Source: Tubulanus polymorphus
Lineage: Eukaryota; Nemertea; Palaeonemertea; Tubulaniformes; Tubulanidae
Assembly: GCF_964204645.1 (NCBI RefSeq)
Contig: NC_134029.1
Coordinates: forward strand, 10,778,850-10,842,849
Reading direction: 5' to 3'
Length of the DNA stretch: 64,000 bases
In this document: positions 57,021 to 64,000 of the stretch, in pieces
Numbering within the stretch: position 1 is the first letter of the stretch
How the letters are laid out: every line of letters starts with the position of its first letter
Program-made: the position numbers and the translations under genes
Notes under the pieces: model-generated
Database searches by the model: none
What the model saw: only the letters and a program-made list of their open reading frames with translations
Told to the model about the DNA's origin: nothing

Positions 57021-60000
57021 ATAGTAGGAGTCGTTTCTATACTCATCTCAAATAGACTGATTTTGGTTTTTGATAATTAATACTTATACACTATTAAAAG
57101 ACTTACTCTATAGTAGGAGTCGTTTCTATACTCATCTCAAAAAGACTGATTTTTGTTTTTGATAATTAATACTTATACACTATTAAAAGACTTACTCTAT
57201 AGTAGGAGTCGTTTCTATACTAATCTCAAATAAACTGACTGTTGGTTTTCGATAATCAATATTTATACACTATAAAAAAGCTTAATCTATAGTAGGAGTC
57301 GTTTCTATACTCATCTCAAATACACTGATTTGGTTTTCGATGACAAATAGTTATACACTATAAAAAGGCTTAATCTATGGTAGAAGTTGTTTCTATACAT
57401 ATCTCAAATAAACTGACTGCTGGTTTTGATAACTAATATTTATACACTATAAAAAAGCTTAATCTATAGTAGGAGTCGTTTCTATACTCATCTCAAATAG
57501 ACTGATTTTGGTTTTCGATAATGAATACTTATACACTATTAAAAGACTTAATCTATAGTAGGAGTTGTTTCTATACTCATCTCAAATAAACTGACTGCTG
57601 GTTTTGATAACTAATATTTATACACTATAAAAAAGCTTAATCTATAGTAAGAGTCGTTTCTATACTCATCTCAAATAAACTGACTGCTGGTTTTTATAAC
57701 TAATATTTATAAACTATAAAAAAGCTTAATCTATAGTAGGAGTCGTTTCTATACTCATCTCAAATAGACTGATTTTGGTTTTCGATAATGAATACTTATA
57801 CACTATTAAAAGACTTAATCTATAGTAGGAGTTGTTTCTATACTCATCTCAAATAAACTGAGTATGGCTTTTTATAATTAATACTTATACACTATAAAAG
57901 GCTTAATCTATAGTAGGAGTTGTTTCTATACATATCTCAAATAAACTGACTGCTGGTTTTGATAACTAATATTTATACACTATAAAAAAGCTTAATCTAT
58001 AGTAGGAGTCGTTTCTATACTCATCTCAAATAGACTGATTTTGGTTTTCGATAATGAATACTTATACACTATTAAAAGACTTAATCTATATTAGGAGTTG
58101 TTTCTATACTCATCTCAAATAAACTGACTGCTGGTTTTGATAACTAATATTTATACACTATAAAAAAGCTTAATCTATAGAAGGAGTCGTTTCTATACTC
58201 ATCTCAAATAGACTGATTTTGGTTTTTGATAATTAATACTTATACACTATTAAAAGACTTACTCTATAGTAGGAGTCGTTTCTATACTCATCTCAAAAAG
58301 ACTGATTTTTGTTTTTGATAATTAATACTTATACACTATTAAAAGACTTACTCTATAGTAGGAGTCGTTTCTATACTAATCTCAAATAAACTGACTGTTG
58401 GTTTTCGATAATCAATATTTATACACTATAAAAAAGCTTAATCTATAGTAGGAGTCGTTTCTATACTCATCTCAAATACACTGATTTGGTTTTCGATGAC
58501 AAATAGTTATACACTATAAAAAGGCTTAATCTATGGTAGAAGTTGTTTCTATACATATCTCAAATAAACTGACTGCTGGTTTTGATAACTAATATTTATA
58601 CACTATAAAAAAGCTTAATCTATAGTAGGAGTCGTTTCTATACTCATCTCAAATAGACTGATTTTGGTTTTCGATAATGAATACTTATACACTATTAAAA
58701 GACTTAATCTATAGTAGGAGTTGTTTCTATACTCATCTCAAATAAACTGACTGCTGGTTTTGATAACTAATATTTATACACTATAAAAAAGCTTAATCTA
58801 TAGTAAGAGTCGTTTCTATACTCATCTCAAATAAACTGACTGCTGGTTTTTATAACTAATATTTATAAACTATAAAAAAGCTTAATCTATAGTAGGAGTC
58901 GTTTCTATACTCATCTCAAATAGACTGATTTTGGTTTTCGATAATGAATACTTATACACTATTAAAAGACTTAATCTATAGTAGGAGTTGTTTCTATACT
59001 CATCTCAAATAAACTGAGTATGGCTTTTTATAATTAATACTTATACACTATAAAAGGCTTAATCTATAGTAGGAGTCGTTTCTATACTCATCTCAAATAG
59101 ACTGATTTTGGTTTTCGATAATGAATACTTATACACTATTAAAAGACTTAATCTATATTAGGAGTTGTTTCTATACTCATCTCAAATAAACTGACTGCTG
59201 GTTTTGATAACTAATATTTATACACTATAAAAAAGCTTAATCTATAGTAGGAGTCGTTTCTATACTCATCTCAAATAGACTGATTTTGGTTTTTGATAAT
59301 TAATACTTATACACTATTAAAAGACTTACTCTATAGTAGGAGTCGTTTCTATACTCATCTCAAAACGACTGATTTTTGTTTTTGATAATTAATACTTATA
59401 CACTATTAAAAGACTTACTCTATAGTAGGAGTCGTTTCTATACTAATCTCAAATAAACTGACTGTTGGTTTTCGATAATCAATATTTATACACTATAAAA
59501 AAGCTTAATCTATAGTAGGAGTCGTTTCTATACTCATCTCAAATACACTGATTTGGTTTTCGATGACAAATAGTTATACACTATAAAAAGGCTTAATCTA
59601 TGGTAGAAGTTGTTTCTATACATATCTCAAATAAACTGACTGCTGGTTTTGATAACTAATATTTATACACTATAAAAAAGCTTAATCTATAGTAGGAGTC
59701 GTTTCTATACTCATCTCAAATAGACTGATTTTGGTTTTCGATAATGAATACTTATACACTATTAAAAGACTTAATCTATAGTAGGAGTTGTTTCTATACT
59801 CATCTCAAATAAACTGACTGCTGGTTTTGATAACTAATATTTATACACTATAAAAAAGCTTAATCTATAGTAAGAGTCGTTTCTATACTCATCTCAAATA
59901 AACTGACTGCTGGTTTTTATAACTAATATTTATAAACTATAAAAAAGCTTAATCTATAGTAGGAGTCGTTTCTATACTCATCTCAAATAGACTGATTTTG

Positions 60001-60130
60001 GTTTTCGATAATGAATACTTATACACTATTAAAAGACTTAATCTATAGTAGGAGTTGTTTCTATACTCATCTCAAATAAACTGAGTATGGCTTTTTATAA
60101 TTAATACTTATACACTATAAAAGGCTTAAT
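56930..60130. repeat. Higher-order repeat 3, three copies, lag 1156 then 1067 bp
   Basis: The CTCAAAA(A/C)(A/G)ACTGATTTTTG marker is at 57136, 58292 and 59359. The difference between the two lags, 89 bp, is one monomer. Neighbouring monomer order is otherwise the same. Confidence 0.9.
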
Positions 60131-60296
60131 CTATAGTAGAAGTTGTTTCTATACATATCTCAAATAGACTGACTGTTGGTTTTTGATAACTAATATTTAT
60201 ACACTACAAAAAAGCTTAATCTATAGTAGGAGTTCTTTCTAATCTCATTTCAAATAAACTGACTTTGGTTTTTTATAATTAATACTTATACACTCA

Positions 60297-60775
60297 CAGG
60301 GGTTTGGCGATGGGCTTGAATTTTATTTCCGGGTTGTTGATAATCTCGCGAGAATGGCGCTAAATATGAACTGCGAATAAATTCAAAATATCACGGAAAT
60401 ACCTTGTGTTTATATTGTTTATTTATACGCTATAAAGTTTCGATAAACAATTGGTTGTTAAGAATCATTATCAGACGGTCGTCACGCTTTACTATATAAA
60501 ATCACAAGGGATGAAACACATGGCTAATTAGCATATCCAGGTCATCCATCCGATTTGAGAAAAAGCTATTTTTCCTTGACTTTGCACAATTGTCAATTAT
60601 ATTTTCTGAAGTGCAAATAAAAATTCCTTCACAGGGGTTGGAGAATGGATAATGCTCTAATGAATGATTTGTATGAATATATGCTCAGTTGCACAAAGAG
60701 CCTTTCATCTGGAAACCATGTCATTTAAATTCGCTCCATTTGTTTAGTAATAGACTCAGCCTATGGCTGGCCTAA
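60297..60775. other. ~480-bp insertion splitting a satellite monomer
   Basis: The array stops after CTTATACACT and resumes with AAAAAGACTTAATC. Between them is GC-richer sequence unlike the satellite. CACAGGGGTT(T)GG occurs near 60296 and 60632. No terminal repeats or gene recognised. Confidence 0.55.
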
Positions 60776-60866
60776 AAAAGACTTAATCTCGAAGGAGTCG
60801 CTTCTACACTCATCTCAAATAAACTGACTAATGGTTTTTGATAATTAATATTCAAACACTATAACT
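60776..60866. repeat. Isolated terminal satellite monomer
   Basis: One full monomer (GACTTAATCTCGAAGGAGTC ... AACACTATAA) after the insertion; the field ends here. Confidence 0.85.
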
Positions 60867-61150
60867 AGGGGTCCAGGGACACCATGTCCACTTAGAAAGT
60901 GGTTTCAATTGCTCAACTATCTAACAATTTCAATATTCAACACCCCCTGGTGACCATATTCAAAAACCAATGACCTCAAAACTCACCAATCATAGAACAT
61001 GTCAGCAGCTACGATTTTGTAATTGATTGTGATAACAAAATAAGCCTCATTACCAAACTACTAGGCCTATGGAAATACTAGGAGTCATTTCTATACTAGT
61101 ATAAAATGCGTATAACTAAAAAAAAACTTTAGGACTCAGTAACGACTTAC

Positions 61151-61248
61151 CTATTTCATGGCTGACAACTTTCACGTCGAAATTGTGTTTTGGGAGAGGT
61201 GACAAGACCTTTTCCCTTCCGATCTTTTTGATCTCCTCATTGTTTATT
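61151..61248 (-). other. Candidate host internal exon (98 bp)
   Basis: On the minus strand a pyrimidine-rich acceptor (TCTTTTTTACATTTTCAG) precedes 98 bases open in exactly one frame, followed by the donor GTAAGT. The encoded piece begins INNEEIKKIGREKVLSPLP and ends VKVVSHEI. Homologous but decayed copies with the same splice signals lie in each 1.91-kb unit at 35756, 37668 and 39579, which argues against chance splice sites. I do not recognise the protein. Confidence 0.55.
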
Positions 61249-62299
61249 CTGAAAATGTAAAAAAGATTGATTTAGCATAGGCGCCTTAATGATAACGATG
61301 GAAATTACAAAATTGCATAGAGCTTCATGATGGTCAATCATCATATAGGCCTAGGCCTACATGTAGGCCTACCAATATAGGCCGAAGTGCACAACATTGT
61401 TCATACAGAAGGAGACTTCCTCATAGTTACTTATCAAACTGCCAGAGCCATGAGAGCAGATACTGTGCTTAATTGAAACCATAATCTTAGAACATGTCAC
61501 AAGCTTACAGTTTAACAATTGATTGTGGAAACAAAATTGTGATCGAAATTCAACAGATGTCATTTTCAAGACTGATGACACTTAAGATGGTGGCCAATTG
61601 CACGATAATTGACTGATTGCAAAAGCGCTCTAATATGATCTCTTCTCAAAGAATATCCATTACGGTGCAGATTCTAATAAAAAATGCAAAACCACTAGGA
61701 AGCTGCTGTCTCAGCATTCAGAGCAAAATTGACCTTTTTGGGCAAATGACCACCACCACACATCCACTCGACTCAATTTGCCTTATGCTGATGGGCCTTG
61801 GGGGATACAATTATCGCTGAAAGATTAAGACAAACGATGAATCGATTTCAACATTTGCCTTGAAAACATCAAAAATGTTTAAAAAGTGCTGATTTCAGTG
61901 AACAAAATGGCCACCAGTTGGCCATCTTGTTTCTGACCGTGCCAATTTTTTCGACTGAAGATGTACCTACGGTAGGCCTAGATGCATGTTGAATTTCAAT
62001 TCCTAAACGATCAATTGAAACTTCTTCCAATTCTTAAATAGCTGGAGTCCAACTATTGACCCGCATAGGCCTAAGCACAAACGAAAACTTTAAGTGAACG
62101 CAATAAACTCAAGTCCAAGTGGTCTAAAAACTACTGAAAAGTGCGGATTTCGGCAAACAACAATGGCTGCCAGTCGCCCATCTTGAATATGATCGGGCCA
62201 GTTTTTAGGCTGCAGATGGTGTCGGTTCAACTCCGGATTAGGTCAATATAGTTATGTCATGGTGGGTTTTCTTTTATGAAGTGAGTGGTTCGGTTCCTG
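61249..62299. other. Host non-coding sequence rich in AGGCCTA
   Basis: Several AGGCCTA motifs (e.g. ATAGGCCTAGGCCTACATG near 61345, TAGGCCTAGATG near 61974). Two segments near 61855-61930 and 62100-62190 resemble each other (AAGTGC(T/G)GATTTC.G...AACAA.ATGGC, then CCATCTTG), an old internal duplication. No gene supported. Confidence 0.45.
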
Positions 62300-62840
62300 A
62301 TTTTCGAACGATTCTGCTCCTGGACAATGTCTACAATCTAATTGTCGACCGATTCTACCTGTCGACCAATTCTACTGTCGACAATGTCTACAATCTGATT
62401 GTCGACCAATTCTAGCCTATCCGTCGACAATGTCTACAATCTGACTGTCGTCCGATTCTACTCATCGACAATGTCAACAATCCTGATTGACTGTTAATCA
62501 AATGATTGCAGACAGTGTTGACGAGTAGAATTGGTCGACAAATTTTGGCTGATTCTACTCATCGACATTGTCTACAATCCTGATTCTTACCAATTCTTCT
62601 CGCGACACTGTCTGCAATCCTGACTGTAAATCAATTTCTGTGTGTAAGGCTGTGTGTGTGTGTGTGTGTGGATTAACCTTATAGGGTCTATAAAGTGGCT
62701 GGGATCGAGGGTCACCTACATCCATCAGTTGATTTTCACAATCAGGGTTGTAAACATTGTCGACGAGTAGAATTGGTCATCAATCAGGATTGTAGACATT
62801 TTCGTCGAGTACAATCAGTCACCAATCAGATTAATGAATA
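62300..62840. repeat. Minisatellite of GTCGACAATGTCTACAATC / GTCGACCAATTCTACT
   Basis: Direct copies between 62315 and 62640 alternate TGTCGACCAATTCTACT and CGACAATGTCTACAATCTGA. Inverted copies (GACGAGTAGAATTGGTC) appear near 62520 and 62760. Confidence 0.85.
62651..62671. repeat. Short (TG)n run
   Basis: About ten TG units. Confidence 0.9.
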
Positions 62841-63772
62841 GACAAGAACGATCAGCCGACAAACAGGATTTTAGAACTAGGCCTAGGGCTAGGCCTATTT
62901 AAAATAGACTTGACTTCGACTGTATTTCGATGCTTATGCCTACCCAGAAAATTAAGTGATAGGCCTATAGGTATCCCAAAAAGATCACTGCCAATCGAAA
63001 ACAAATAGACTTTAGGTTACAATAATGGGATCCGATACGGCAAGCAACATTGCGGCTTACTTGATAGCCGGTACCCACTCTCTCACTCTCTTCTCTACTT
63101 TACTAGATAGAATTAGATTGAGGATAATCTCTTCTTCTAACCAAAAAAGGCCTCGGCGAACTCGGCCCTAAATGGGGAATAATTGCTTTCTCAAGGTACC
63201 ACGGACCACCGGTTCGGATGAAAGACGTTTTTACATTAGATGAATAAGAAGAGACACTTCTAACCTACCTGCGATTAGGCCTACCAACGAAATTTAGCAA
63301 AATTCAGGGAGAACAGCTGCCGCCATTATCAACGGTTTGGTGATCAATTCAATTCAATTCACCGGCTCTGATTCGAGTTATCCGACTTCGTTCTTAGGTG
63401 CTACATTTTCTTCACACCGCTTTGTTGGAAAACGTAGATCGCTGTAGGGTAATGTAGACGCTGAAAACTTTTTAGAACTGCGTGAGTGACAGCTTAATTT
63501 TAGAACTATTTTCATAGCGCATGACGACCTACTAGAGTAGTGCGCCGCCAAGTTCGAGATTCGGCCGCTAGAGGCACCACCGTACGATGCGATGTATATA
63601 TTTTCGGTATGAAACTCGATTACGCGAACTACCCTAAAACGAATCTGCCATCTATCTTAAGATGATTTAAGTCAAAATCTGGTGCGCGTTCTTTTGGCTG
63701 ACGCGCTATAAAAATCTGGCGCACAACAAAGGTTTTAAATTGAAAAATAGCGCGTATCTCGGAAATATGAAA
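62841..63772. other. Host non-coding sequence
   Basis: Mixed composition, more AGGCCTA motifs, no supported exon. A start-like ATGGCGGCAGC on the minus strand near 63330 reaches a stop after about ten codons, so no gene is called. Confidence 0.4.

Positions 63773-63773
<1 letters not shown>

Positions 63774-63807
<34 letters not shown>
63774..63807. repeat. (TA)n microsatellite
   Basis: About 16 TA units, preceded by GCGCGTATCTCGGAAATATGA, which matches in inverted form the flank of the run at 29188. Confidence 0.95.
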
Positions 63808-63808
<1 letters not shown>

Positions 63809-63929
63809 TCTGAGGATACAAAAGAAGATCACGCTACCACGATAATTGAACCTGGTACGAGCGAGTGCACACGCTCGTCCGGTGAGTATTTATTGGCGGC
63901 CATCTCCGCCAAACAGACACTTAAGTCAT

Positions 63930-64000
63930 CACGTGAAGGATAAACCTATAACGTGAATTATAATGTAATAACGCGAAGGATTAACTCACAGCGTGAAGGT
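63930..64000. repeat. Short CGTGAAGGATTAA-like tandem repeats at window end
   Basis: ACGTGAAGGATAAACC, ACGTGAATTATAA, ACGCGAAGGATTAACTC and GCGTGAAGGT follow each other at ~17-20 bp spacing; the array continues past the window. Confidence 0.6.

Larger units (their letters stand above)
41281..60296. repeat. ~89-bp satellite array, about 19 kb
   Basis: Monomers share CTTAATCTATAGTAGGAGT, then TGTTTCTATAC, ATCTCAAATA(A/G)ACTGA, a variable centre and TTATACACTATAAAAA. At least five centre types alternate: CTGCTGGTTTTGATAAC, CTATGGCTTTTTATAATT, TTTTGGTTTTTGATAATT, TTTAGTTTTTGATGACTAA and the CGGATTTGGTTTTTGATGAC type. Length divided by period gives a little over 200 monomers. No coding sequence. 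Confidence 0.96.

Noticed and set aside
41281-60296. Regularly spaced repeats resembling a CRISPR array
   Set aside because: Monomers are tandem with no unique spacers, ~89 bp long, in eukaryotic-type DNA, with no cas genes.
63320-63345. ATGGCGGCAGC start-like sequence on the minus strand
   Set aside because: Stop codon after about ten codons and no convincing donor before it.
63555-63580. CCGCTAGAGGCACC resembling an insulator-protein (CTCF) site
   Set aside because: It lacks one G of the core and several consensus positions; a single weak match is expected by chance.

Overview
The window is animal-type nuclear DNA, probably from a marine invertebrate. It has AT-rich selfish elements, large satellite arrays, microsatellites, exon-like islands with splice signals, and scattered AGGCCTA motifs outside the elements. 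No bacterial gene organisation is visible. The species cannot be told from sequence alone.

Left third (1-25834): a cluster of three Polinton/Maverick virus-like transposons. The key one is a complete 18.3-kb element at 7493-25828. It has ~0.55-kb terminal inverted repeats (TIRs) starting AGTAATAGGGG and a perfect 6-bp target duplication, CCCCGT, on both sides. Its plus-strand genes are an HNH nuclease, two small accessory genes, an integrase with a chromodomain and a packaging-type ATPase. They converge on a long minus-strand block: zinc-finger protein, major capsid protein, coiled-coil membrane protein, a 441-aa conserved protein, five small genes (mostly membrane proteins), minor capsid (penton) protein, a small putative nucleic-acid-binding protein, and a protein-primed-type DNA polymerase with N-terminal zinc fingers. 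The polymerase is broken by several frameshifts. Several structural genes carry one-base losses in runs of A. Two partial relatives lie to its left: the inverted left end of one element (1 to about 1830) and the right end of another (about 2655-6918).

Most structural genes share an upstream T-run followed by TATAAATG or AAATAAATG at the start codon, similar to poxvirus late promoters. The polymerase and the small gene next to it share a different A/T motif. This suggests a two-class expression programme inside the transposon.

Middle (25835-35080): mostly non-coding host DNA with short palindromic repeats, a pair of inverted ~0.24-kb repeats about 1.8 kb apart, a long TA microsatellite and old degenerate tandem repeats.

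Right (35080-60296): one large satellite field. It begins with a 1.91-kb unit present in nearly three copies. Each copy carries an exon-like relic on the minus strand whose better-preserved relative, with acceptor and GTAAGT donor, is at 61151-61248. It then becomes about 19 kb of ~89-bp monomers arranged in at least three higher-order repeats (about 3078, 3362-3447 and 1067-1156 bp). The field therefore probably sits in introns of, or next to, a minus-strand host gene. The last 3.7 kb is host non-coding DNA with a GTCGACAATGTCTACAATC minisatellite and a second TA microsatellite.
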